Translations under genes and position numbers: made by a program | NCBI GenBank assembly: GCA_014729055.1 | Contig: WJKO01000668.1 | Coordinates: forward strand, 1-6,379 | DNA length: 6,379 nt | Direction of reading: 5' to 3' | Source of the DNA: Promethearchaeota archaeon | Lineage (GTDB): Archaea > Asgardarchaeota > Lokiarchaeia > Sigyniarchaeales > Promethearchaeaceae | Notes under the pieces: generated by a model | What the model saw: only the letters and a program-made list of their open reading frames with translations | Database searches by the model: none | Told to the model about the DNA's origin: nothing | Part shown: positions 1-6,113 of the stretch, piece after piece | How the letters are laid out: every line of letters starts with the position of its first letter | How positions within the stretch are numbered: the first letter of the stretch is position 1

Positions 1-1
1 T

Positions 2-1894
2 TTATTTGTAATTCTAATGCCTTTTGTTATTTTGGTATTTTTAACATTTGCAGTTTGGAGCTATCGTTATTTTTTGGTTATTTTAACATTGGATTGGATT
101 CCCCACTGGCGTCCAGAAAGCATCGACGCAGTTGTTGAAATATACGCTTTAGAAATTCATTTAATTTTGCCATTTTTATATATAACATTAATCATAATCT
201 TTGTTTTAATAAGTATGGAATTCTTGTTAACAAGGAGAAAGGCCACGAATCGTAGAGCCGGGGCTTTTGATAATTTTACATATACCAGTATTGTATTTTT
301 TATGTTCTTCTATTTATTATATCAGATTTCCATGTATTTATTCGTAAATGAAACAACGACAAGTGCACTAAGTGATATTAGTGGTGCGGCTACTGGAACA
401 TCCTACTTGTTTTGGGTAGAATTTGTAATTTCTATGATGTTTCTTTTTCGAGCCATATTAAAAGCAGGTAAATCATTCGGTTGGAATCTTCTCTTTTTAA
501 ACCAAGATGCCATGATTATGGGGTTTTTAGCTACAATTATGGCTCAAACCACTTCGCGCCTTGCTATATATTCTGATGTGGGCGGACAAGATTTAGGAAC
601 CTTTACAAATTGGTTGTCCATGGACCATCTATTAATTCCTATAATTATTATTGCATTTTTAGGAATTACTATTATAGTATATTATATCAAACCGCAAGAA
701 GCATCAATGTTTATGCGAATTGCAGAAGAAACCGTGATCAAAGAAGATAAAAGTATGGCAATTGTTACTAAATTCCTGAAGAGAGAGTTTATTAGACGGG
801 GAACTAAGTATAATGTCGATGAAATCGAACCTCAGCTACTTGCAATAACTGGGTTGACGAAAGGGTTGGTGCATTCTCTACTTACCCGGATCTCAGATAA
901 ATACCTTGATATAAACTTAATGATTGAAGAAGAAGACGGACAAGAAGTCAAATATATAGAGTTTATCTCTATTACTGAAAAATATCAAAGAAGTGGTGTT
1001 TCCCGAAGCAGAGCGCAAAAATATATGACAAGCCGATTAATCGATACTCTCGGTAAAGACAAAAAACGCATTCGGTTGGCAGATAGCAAGAAAAAAATCA
1101 CAGAAGTATCCGAGCGTGAACAATTCTTATCGGCATTAGGATCTGGATTTTATAAGAAAGTAAAAGATAATGAATCTAGAGATATCGAAAATGTGAGTGA
1201 TGCACTAAAAACAACCTTCGATAAAGAAGTTGATGAAGTTACCGCTGAAGTTATTTACGAAATGATAAAGAGGGAATATATTCGCAGAGTTACACACCCG
1301 ATCTCTTTTAATGATGAAGAATGTGCAATCAAAATATCTGAAATAGCAGACGATGTATATAAAGCAACCAAGATATCGGCGGGTACACTTTATCCCTTGA
1401 TGGATTCTTGGGCTCAAGAGAATTGGAATATTCAGTTTTTAGACCAATGGGATGAATACGGAGATAAGGATCTTGATAAGTTGACTGTTGAAGGGGACCA
1501 TTATATTGATTTCAATCCAATAAGTGATTTCGAGATTTCTGAAGCTGTTCAGAAATACCGTCCAAGAAGACTTCTCTTAGTTAAGAAAGTCCTCTGTGCG
1601 TGGTTATATGACGCATTGACATTGGAGAAAGAGCGAATAAAGCCATTAATAAAGCTTGACCGAAATGAGAAGAAAGCCTTAAGGAAAATTGATAATATAT
1701 TTTGGTCAAAACACTTCTATCATCGTTTATATTGGTATAAAATGATGGAACTTTTTCATGAGGGTTATAAAAAGAAAATTAGACAATTTACGTATAATAA
1801 AAACATGAAAAACCTTCTAGATTGCGTTAAGAAAATCAAGAAATCTAAAGAGATCTCGGAGCAGAAGAATAAAAAAGCCAAGAAAGGGCAATAA
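2..1894 (+). CDS. Multi-TM membrane protein with tandem C-terminal winged-helix-like domains (5' partial)
   Basis: Residues are counted from the Met at 17. Hydrophobic helices lie near 3-24, 46-69, 88-110, 128-148, 157-177 and 203-224. Basic loops at 72-80 and 149-152 and neutral or acidic loops between them place the C-terminal part in the cytoplasm. The roughly 400-residue soluble part holds two related units, about 251-320 and 411-500, starting with KREFIRRGT and KREYIRRVT. The second contains SAGTLYPLMDSW, which closely resembles the recognition-helix signature of PadR-type winged helices. A Lys/Arg-rich helical tail ends the protein (514-625). The frame stays open and hydrophobic from the Met back to the window edge, and no ribosome site is visible, so the true start, and probably another membrane helix, lies upstream. 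A membrane-tethered regulator or scaffold is inferred; I recognise no named family. It converges on the aldehyde dehydrogenase gene. Coding status is very secure, function is not. Confidence 0.9.
   Translation, partial: LFVILMPFVILVFLTFAVWSYRYFLVILTLDWIPHWRPESIDAVVEIYALEIHLILPFLYITLIIIFVLISMEFLLTRRKATNRRAGAFDNFTYTSIVFFMFFYLLYQISMYLFVNETTTSALSDISGAATGTSYLFWVEFVISMMFLFRAILKAGKSFGWNLLFLNQDAMIMGFLATIMAQTTSRLAIYSDVGGQDLGTFTNWLSMDHLLIPIIIIAFLGITIIVYYIKPQEASMFMRIAEETVIKEDKSMAIVTKFLKREFIRRGTKYNVDEIEPQLLAITGLTKGLVHSLLTRISDKYLDINLMIEEEDGQEVKYIEFISITEKYQRSGVSRSRAQKYMTSRLIDTLGKDKKRIRLADSKKKITEVSEREQFLSALGSGFYKKVKDNESRDIENVSDALKTTFDKEVDEVTAEVIYEMIKREYIRRVTHPISFNDEECAIKISEIADDVYKATKISAGTLYPLMDSWAQENWNIQFLDQWDEYGDKDLDKLTVEGDHYIDFNPISDFEISEAVQKYRPRRLLLVKKVLCAWLYDALTLEKERIKPLIKLDRNEKKALRKIDNIFWSKHFYHRLYWYKMMELFHEGYKKKIRQFTYNKNMKNLLDCVKKIKKSKEISEQKNKKAKKGQ
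767..976 (+). other. Winged-helix-like unit, copy 1, in the membrane protein
   Basis: Residues about 251-320 begin with KREFIRRGT (255-263). An Ile/Leu-rich helix follows, then a putative recognition helix around TGLTKGLVHSLLTRI (278-292). Two hydrophobic strands around LDINLM and VKYIEFISI, joined by an acidic turn, could form the wing. The order helix-helix-helix-strand-turn-strand fits a winged helix-turn-helix. The assignment rests on pattern and on similarity to copy 2; no profile search was possible. Confidence 0.5.
1247..1516 (+). other. Winged-helix-like (PadR-like) unit, copy 2, in the membrane protein
   Basis: Residues about 411-500 begin with IKREYIRRVT (417-426), which repeats copy 1. 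After an insertion of about ten residues comes KISAGTLYPLMDSW (452-465). In PadR-family regulators a GTLYPxL stretch forms the start of the DNA-contacting helix. WNIQFL and DHYIDF could be the wing strands. Copy 2 is a more convincing winged helix than copy 1. Whether it binds DNA, or has become a protein-interaction module, cannot be seen. Confidence 0.55.
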
Positions 1895-2012
1895 ATAATA
1901 TATTGTTCTAACATTTAATTCTCTATTGGATTTCCTCCATTTAATAAAATTCCAGAAATTGGTAGTGAAATAATCTATTGATGTATTGATCTGGTGATAT
2001 ATGAGCAATTAA

Positions 2013-3509
2013 CTACTCGTCATCCTTAACTATGAGACTTTTTGCTATTAGTTTGAAATTCTCAACAACATCAAGAGCGTCTTCATCATACGGAAACCAC
2101 CAAGGATCATTTTCGTGACTTCTGTCTACATTTATATGCAAGGGGCGCACTACTTCAAGGAAGCCCTCACGACCATGAGTTCTTCCAATTCCCGATTCTT
2201 TTGTGCCACCCCAAGGCGTTGCAGCAAGTGCAAATGTATAGACAACCTCGTTTATCATAACTGTTCCCGTATTGATCTCTTCTGCTATTCTCTTACCAAA
2301 TTCAATATTTTCTGTCCACACAGTACTCGTTAGCCCATAAGGATTATCATTCACCATATCTATGACTTCTTCCTTGTTACTGAATTTAATAACAACTAAG
2401 ACGGGACCAAATATCTCTTTTTGCACAATTTCCATATCATTCGTAGCATTCCCTATTATTGTGGGTTCATAGAAGTATCCTTTAAGATTTGGATTACGCC
2501 GTCCACCAATTAGTATTTTTGCACCCTCATTTTTTCCTGTTTGAACCATCTCATCTACTAATTCAAGTTGTTCTAGATTTATCATTGCACCTACATCGAC
2601 ACCTCTTTCCGTCGGTATTCCTTGTTTCAATTCCTTAGTTAACTTGACTAATTTATCTATAAACTCATCGTATATATCTTCATGTAGATATAACCTTTTA
2701 ATCGAGCAGCAAACTTGCCCACTATTTGTGAAAACTCCCCATCTTACCGCGCTTAGCGCTCGTTCCATATTCACATCAGGAAAAACAATCATAGCAGATT
2801 TTCCACCTAGTTCCAGATCAACGGGCGTCAATGTGTGAGCCGCTCGTTCCATAATCCGTTTTCCAGTTACAGTACTGCCTGTAAAAATTACTTTATCCGC
2901 AAGGTCTATTAGTGGATTTCCAAGTTCGGAACCACTGCCAAATATCGTTTGTACTAAATATTGTGGTAGTTTAGTTTCATTGATTATATCTTGTATTTTT
3001 TTACCCGTGAGAATGGTCTCAGAAGAGGGTTTAAATACAACTGCATTTCCTGCCATTAAACTCTGAATAATTTGCATAAAGGGAATTGCAAATGGATAAT
3101 TATAAGGACCAATTACAGCAATAACGCCGAGTGGTTTATAGATTACATAACTCTTTTTTTCCATAGATTCATAAAATCCGAGTGGAATCTCTCTTTTTTG
3201 ACCTATTGTCTCCATGACGGTTGAATAGTAATGGAATGTGGCGTCTATCACGCCATAGACTTCATTTGTAAAAGCTTCAGAAGGTGGTTTTCCTACTTCA
3301 CTTGAAATAAGATTCGAAATTTCCTCATATTGCGTTGACATTACTTTGTTAATCTCCACAACGCGTCTTGCTCTTTCCTCAATAGGCAGTTTTTGCCATA
3401 TCTTTTGTGCCGATCTTGCATTTTCAAAAATAGATTTCAAGTCTTCATTTGAGGTTTCCTGCACAGAACCATTCAATTCCAGCGTTGCCGGATTTATACT
3501 GTCTTTCAT
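2013..3509 (-). CDS. NAD(P)-dependent aldehyde dehydrogenase (ALDH superfamily)
   Basis: This is a cytoplasmic oxidoreductase that converts an aldehyde to its acid with NAD(P)+. It is full length for the family (498 residues from the chosen start). Counting from the upstream ATG (3524), the whole active site is present: Asn142 in IGPYNYPF, Lys165 in FKPSS, GSTVTG at 216-221, base Glu238 in LELGGKS, nucleophile Cys272 in NSGQVCC, EIFGPV at 370-375 and PWGGTKESGIGR at 437-448. The Glu-to-Cys spacing of 34 equals that of human ALDH2. Ser168 sits where NAD-strict enzymes have Glu, so NADP+ use is plausible. A C-terminal extension with DPWWFPY (473-479) recalls the tails of ALDH3-like and GabD2-like groups. 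Substrate cannot be read from the sequence; succinate semialdehyde, lactaldehyde or aromatic aldehydes are all possible. I prefer the second Met (3509) because GGGAG lies 8 nt before it, while the ATG at 3524 has no ribosome site. Confidence 0.95.
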   Translation of the reverse strand: MKDSINPATLELNGSVQETSNEDLKSIFENARSAQKIWQKLPIEERARRVVEINKVMSTQYEEISNLISSEVGKPPSEAFTNEVYGVIDATFHYYSTVMETIGQKREIPLGFYESMEKKSYVIYKPLGVIAVIGPYNYPFAIPFMQIIQSLMAGNAVVFKPSSETILTGKKIQDIINETKLPQYLVQTIFGSGSELGNPLIDLADKVIFTGSTVTGKRIMERAAHTLTPVDLELGGKSAMIVFPDVNMERALSAVRWGVFTNSGQVCCSIKRLYLHEDIYDEFIDKLVKLTKELKQGIPTERGVDVGAMINLEQLELVDEMVQTGKNEGAKILIGGRRNPNLKGYFYEPTIIGNATNDMEIVQKEIFGPVLVVIKFSNKEEVIDMVNDNPYGLTSTVWTENIEFGKRIAEEINTGTVMINEVVYTFALAATPWGGTKESGIGRTHGREGFLEVVRPLHINVDRSHENDPWWFPYDEDALDVVENFKLIAKSLIVKDDE

Positions 3510-3517
3510 ATTCTTAT

Positions 3518-3522
3518 CTCCC
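3518..3522 (-). promoter_or_regulatory. Shine-Dalgarno GGGAG deciding the aldehyde dehydrogenase start
   Basis: On the minus strand GGGAG ends 8 nt before the in-frame ATG at 3509-3507. Its first G is the last base of the ATG at 3524. Upstream of that first ATG there is only A/T-rich sequence with no purine-rich ribosome site. This favours the shorter protein starting MKDSINPA. Confidence 0.6.
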
Positions 3523-3573
3523 ATTTTAATCTTTTTATTTGATAATAAAGAATTGTTGATAGATTAATTCTCA

Positions 3574-3583
3574 TTAAATATAA
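3574..3583 (-). promoter_or_regulatory. Candidate TATA box for the aldehyde dehydrogenase gene
   Basis: The minus strand reads TTATATTTAA here. An archaeal transcript start about 25 nt downstream would fall near 3552 and leave a leader of roughly 40 nt before the ATG at 3509, enough to include the GGGAG site. The surroundings are very AT-rich, so chance matches are easy; this assumes an archaeal host. Confidence 0.3.
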
Positions 3584-3653
3584 TGATAAAGCATAGATAT
3601 TACTCTTTCATTTTTAAAAGATAAAAGTCTGATTTTAAAATACATAGAAGATA

Positions 3654-3674
3654 GAAAAAAATTAAAAAAAAGAA
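3654..3674 (-). terminator. Oligo-T transcription terminator after the 7-TM gene
   Basis: About 17 nt past the stop codon of the 7-TM gene the transcript-sense strand has T8, AA, T7. No stem-loop precedes it. Hairpin-independent oligo-T tracts at gene ends are typical of archaeal intrinsic termination. The site suggests that the 7-TM gene and the aldehyde dehydrogenase gene downstream are transcribed separately. Confidence 0.55.
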
Positions 3675-3688
3675 TCTGCACTCAATAT

Positions 3689-4555
3689 TTAACCGTAATC
3701 CCGCGTAAATCCAGCCGTAATAAGTCCTAAGGATAGGAGCAACAAACCAGGGATAATAAACGGCATTAAATAAAAGATTTCCGCTAGCGGTACATTATTT
3801 ACTAATCTTGAGAGCCATTCATTTCCATCATCCCATATTGATTTAAGAACACTCGATGACGTCAAGATTGCGAGAATCCAGATCATCAATCCGACTACGA
3901 TCTCTTTACTCTTCGCTCTTAGCTTGCTACCAACGGGTGCTTTTATTCCCATCTTCAAATATTGTGAAAATAAAACTAACATTGCCATACTTAATACCCC
4001 GATATTAATCAGCCATATTGCGCTTGTAAAGTAATAATATGTACTGGTTTGTGTTAATTCCTCACCAGTCCAATTATAGATATTGACTTCAATTATTCTT
4101 GCAATTAATGGCATAGGTGTTACAATGACGGCTGCCCATGTCAATGGTCTTCTTTTTCGCCCTAAAAGATATTTCTCCAAAGGCGCAGCAAGGAAAATCA
4201 AACTAAAGCAAAGCATCATAAAAATGATTACAAAATAGTTGGGTTCAAAAAGCGATTCGATCTGAACACCCAATTCAATTTCATACATTTCTATTGTTTT
4301 AAAAACACGTTCATCATACAATACTCGGTTCATATAGTCAAATAGATACAAACCCTCAGACATTGCTACGGTAATGATATACATGCCCAACCCCTTATAA
4401 TAACTCTTCTGGGCATCAAGCTTTGCTCGCCGTCCTTTTATATAGAAATTGAAGCCAAAGTAAATATAAAGCGCAATCATAACCGAAATCAAAATAAAGG
4501 TAACCATAATCGCGGGTAATCTAGGTTCTAATTCAGCCAATCCTTCCAATATCAT
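3689..4555 (-). CDS. Seven-TM integral membrane protein, unrecognised family
   Basis: Counting from the upstream ATG at 4600, hydrophobic helices lie near 28-52, 69-90, 120-139, 153-172, 190-213, 233-253 and 272-296. Basic loops follow helices 1 (KGRRAK), 3 (GRKRR) and 5 (KLRAKSK), while the loops after helices 2 and 6 are acidic. By the positive-inside rule this gives an outside N-terminus, seven helices and a very short inside tail, a receptor-like topology. No catalytic or transporter motif is evident, and there is no soluble output domain. I chose Met16 (4555, 288 residues) because GTGAT lies 4 nt before it and an acidic N-terminus suits the outside; the longer form (to 4600) would put four basic residues outside and has no clear ribosome site. 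It lies between the LarA and aldehyde dehydrogenase genes on the same strand. Helix order and charge pattern resemble those of the membrane protein at 2-1894. Confidence 0.85.
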   Translation of the reverse strand: MILEGLAELEPRLPAIMVTFILISVMIALYIYFGFNFYIKGRRAKLDAQKSYYKGLGMYIITVAMSEGLYLFDYMNRVLYDERVFKTIEMYEIELGVQIESLFEPNYFVIIFMMLCFSLIFLAAPLEKYLLGRKRRPLTWAAVIVTPMPLIARIIEVNIYNWTGEELTQTSTYYYFTSAIWLINIGVLSMAMLVLFSQYLKMGIKAPVGSKLRAKSKEIVVGLMIWILAILTSSSVLKSIWDDGNEWLSRLVNNVPLAEIFYLMPFIIPGLLLLSLGLITAGFTRDYG

Positions 4556-4559
4556 TTTA

Positions 4560-4564
4560 ATCAC
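4560..4564 (-). promoter_or_regulatory. Shine-Dalgarno-like GTGAT favouring the inner start of the 7-TM gene
   Basis: GTGAT can pair with the AUCAC part of the archaeal 16S rRNA 3' end. It sits 4 nt before the in-frame ATG at 4555-4553, a usual distance for GGTGAT-type archaeal sites. The match is only five bases in AT-rich DNA, so support is moderate. Confidence 0.4.
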
Positions 4565-4640
4565 ATTTATTCTAATTATAAAACACTTTAAGTTTCTCAT
4601 AAACTATCTTACAAAAGACTACAGACTAAGCTTGATCGAA

Positions 4641-4652
4641 TATTTACTTAAA
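4641..4652 (-). promoter_or_regulatory. Candidate TATA box for the 7-TM gene
   Basis: The minus strand reads TTTAAGTAAATA here. A start about 25 nt downstream would be near 4620, giving a leader of about 65 nt to the inner ATG (4555) or 20 nt to the outer one (4600). A second A/T-rich candidate lies at 4671-4680. Weak evidence in the 152-197 bp gap behind the LarA gene, which otherwise shows no feature I can support. Confidence 0.22.
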
Positions 4653-4752
4653 TGTTTTATTTGAAGACAGAATATAAAATGTTAAAATATGATGATGCTT
4701 AGTCACTTTCTGAGTTTATTAATTCAATATCTTGTATCTTATTTATAATCGT

Positions 4753-6039
4753 TTATAACATCACAGGAAGAATTAATGGGCCTTTTGGTAACACTAAAAC
4801 AGATGTATCCGCTATTTCCTTATTGGATTCTTGTATAATTTCATTTATAGCCGACTGCACATTTTTTGCATACCTTAATCCAATATTGCCCAGTTCGCCT
4901 TTTTTCATTTCAGAAACGACATAAATATTATGTTTCATTAAAATCCGCGCCAAAATTTGTATCTCCCAAATATCAGGTACCTTAATTCTTCCAGATATTG
5001 CATCATTATATATTTCCTCCGGACTTTTACCACAATTTATTAGTTCGTCAAACTTATCTTGCCCTACACCATCACTGCATTCATTTACTGATATAATATA
5101 CCCATTCTCTTTACCTGCCATCTCTCCGATCGCCATGCTCTTCACAGCTTGATATAAATTTAGATCGAGCGGATAACCTCCATTTCCACATATAACTACA
5201 TCGTATTTCTTATTTAGTTCTTTAAAACAATTCTTTCGCTGCTGCTGCACTAGATAATTATGAACCGCAACTATGTTACCGCAAGCAACGTTAGTTATCT
5301 TATGATTGCTGTTTAATGTCACATTAATACAAAATTCGGGTTTTGCATCTTTCATTCGTGCTACTTCAAGTGCGTCTTCATGAACCGGATTACCTTTTAA
5401 AACCCCAAAATGCGCTCCAGAATCTATATTCTTCGCCGAATGGTTGCTTAAGATGGTTTCCTGACCCGCTATTCCTGGAACAAGTGCTTTTCTACCCCCT
5501 GAAAAACCTGCAAAAAAATGAGGTTCAACATAACCAGTAACGATTCTAAGTGAAGCATCAAGATAGTTATTATTCAAATAAACGTCATTTTCAAAGCTCG
5601 TCTTCCCCACGAATTTTAAGTTAAGCATATCAGTCGCATCGTGAAAGATTATATCATAACGATTTATAACTTCTTCCCCAACCATGCGGGATAATTCATC
5701 GGGTTTCGGAGAACGATGTAGTCCCGTACCGACTAATATCTTGACTCTGTTGTCAGGTATGTGCAATTCATCAAATATCTTTATCAATGCGTTCAAAGGA
5801 TAAACGCTGGGCATTGGTCGAGTATGGTCCTCAACAACAATAACGATATTCCCTTCTCTACATTTCTTTAATAATTGGGGCAATGATTTACTATTCATTG
5901 GTTTAATGCAATTCTGATAAATCTCATCTACCGGGTCTTTTATTGCATTTAATTCATCTGGTTCGAGCACATTGATATCTAATTTATCGTCTAATTCAAA
6001 GCTTAATCCATTTTTTCCATACAAGAAGTCTATTTGCAT
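4753..6039 (-). CDS. larA: LarA-family nickel-pincer 2-hydroxyacid racemase/epimerase (lactate racemase-like)
   Basis: This is a cytoplasmic enzyme expected to invert the stereocentre of a 2-hydroxyacid such as lactate by hydride transfer to the nickel-pincer nucleotide cofactor (NPN). The length (428 residues) is normal. Every known key position of Lactobacillus plantarum LarA is kept, several at the same residue number: DHTRP at 71-75, His108 in GTGLHR, His174 in EPHFFAGFSGGRK, cofactor-binding Lys184, nickel ligand His200 in ILSNH, and Gln297/Lys300 in YQAVK, matching Gln295/Lys298. An N-terminal DUF2088-type domain and a C-terminal LarA domain are implied. Other LarA homologs act on malate, phenyllactate, 2-hydroxyglutarate or sugar acids, so the substrate is open. 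The cofactor makers LarB, LarC and LarE are not in the window. Start: GAGGA lies 6 nt before the ATG, and the protein begins where the family does. The upstream gene ends 74 bp away. Confidence 0.93.
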   Translation of the reverse strand: MQIDFLYGKNGLSFELDDKLDINVLEPDELNAIKDPVDEIYQNCIKPMNSKSLPQLLKKCREGNIVIVVEDHTRPMPSVYPLNALIKIFDELHIPDNRVKILVGTGLHRSPKPDELSRMVGEEVINRYDIIFHDATDMLNLKFVGKTSFENDVYLNNNYLDASLRIVTGYVEPHFFAGFSGGRKALVPGIAGQETILSNHSAKNIDSGAHFGVLKGNPVHEDALEVARMKDAKPEFCINVTLNSNHKITNVACGNIVAVHNYLVQQQRKNCFKELNKKYDVVICGNGGYPLDLNLYQAVKSMAIGEMAGKENGYIISVNECSDGVGQDKFDELINCGKSPEEIYNDAISGRIKVPDIWEIQILARILMKHNIYVVSEMKKGELGNIGLRYAKNVQSAINEIIQESNKEIADTSVLVLPKGPLILPVML

Positions 6040-6045
6040 TTTATT

Positions 6046-6050
6046 TCCTC
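6046..6050 (-). promoter_or_regulatory. Shine-Dalgarno GAGGA of the larA gene
   Basis: GAGGA on the minus strand stands 6 nt before the ATG at 6039. It is a clean ribosome site, confirms the start, and shows that the organism uses leadered, Shine-Dalgarno-dependent translation for at least some genes. Confidence 0.65.
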
Positions 6051-6082
6051 GTCTATATCTTATAAGCTATATATTTTGTTTA

Positions 6083-6109
6083 TTTATTTGATTTATTTGA
6101 CTTATTTGA
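6083..6109. repeat. Three tandem 9-bp repeats upstream of larA
   Basis: On the plus strand the unit TTTATTTGA occurs three times head to tail (6083-6091, 6092-6100, 6101-6109), the last with C as its first base. On the coding strand of larA this is TCAAATAAA repeated. The array lies 44-70 bp before the larA start, between the end of the upstream gene (6114) and an A/T-rich TATA-like stretch (6068-6077). It could be a repeated regulator site or simple-sequence slippage in AT-rich DNA. Confidence 0.7.
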
Positions 6110-6113
6110 TTAA

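Noticed and set aside
1205..1417. Minus-strand open frame of 70 codons inside the plus-strand membrane protein gene
   Set aside because: It is fully antisense to a well-supported domain, is Cys/Phe/Ile-rich in a shadow-like way, and has no recognisable motif.
1817..2008. Minus-strand open frame of 63 codons overlapping the end of the plus-strand gene, with a hydrophobic stretch
   Set aside because: About 40% lies antisense to the lysine-rich C-terminus, which produces Phe/Leu-rich shadows. I saw no ribosome site and no support beyond openness.
1895..2012. Search for a bidirectional terminator between the converging genes
   Set aside because: No stem-loop and no long T tract in either direction; only scattered short T runs, so no terminator is claimed.
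2115..2838. Plus-strand open frames of 64-72 codons within the aldehyde dehydrogenase gene
   Set aside because: They are antisense shadows of strongly conserved ALDH motifs, rich in Ser and Cys, with no family resemblance.
3689..4555. Microbial rhodopsin interpretation of the 7-TM protein
   Set aside because: Helix 7 lacks a lysine in the retinal-binding position, and the other helices show no retinal-pocket pattern.
5343..5540. Plus-strand open frame of 65 codons inside larA
   Set aside because: It lies opposite the catalytic core of larA (His174 to His200 region) and has no independent support.
6068..6077. TATA-like stretch AAAATATATA (minus strand) as the larA promoter
   Set aside because: A start about 25 nt downstream would fall at or inside the GAGGA ribosome site and cut it off, so the true promoter is probably elsewhere.
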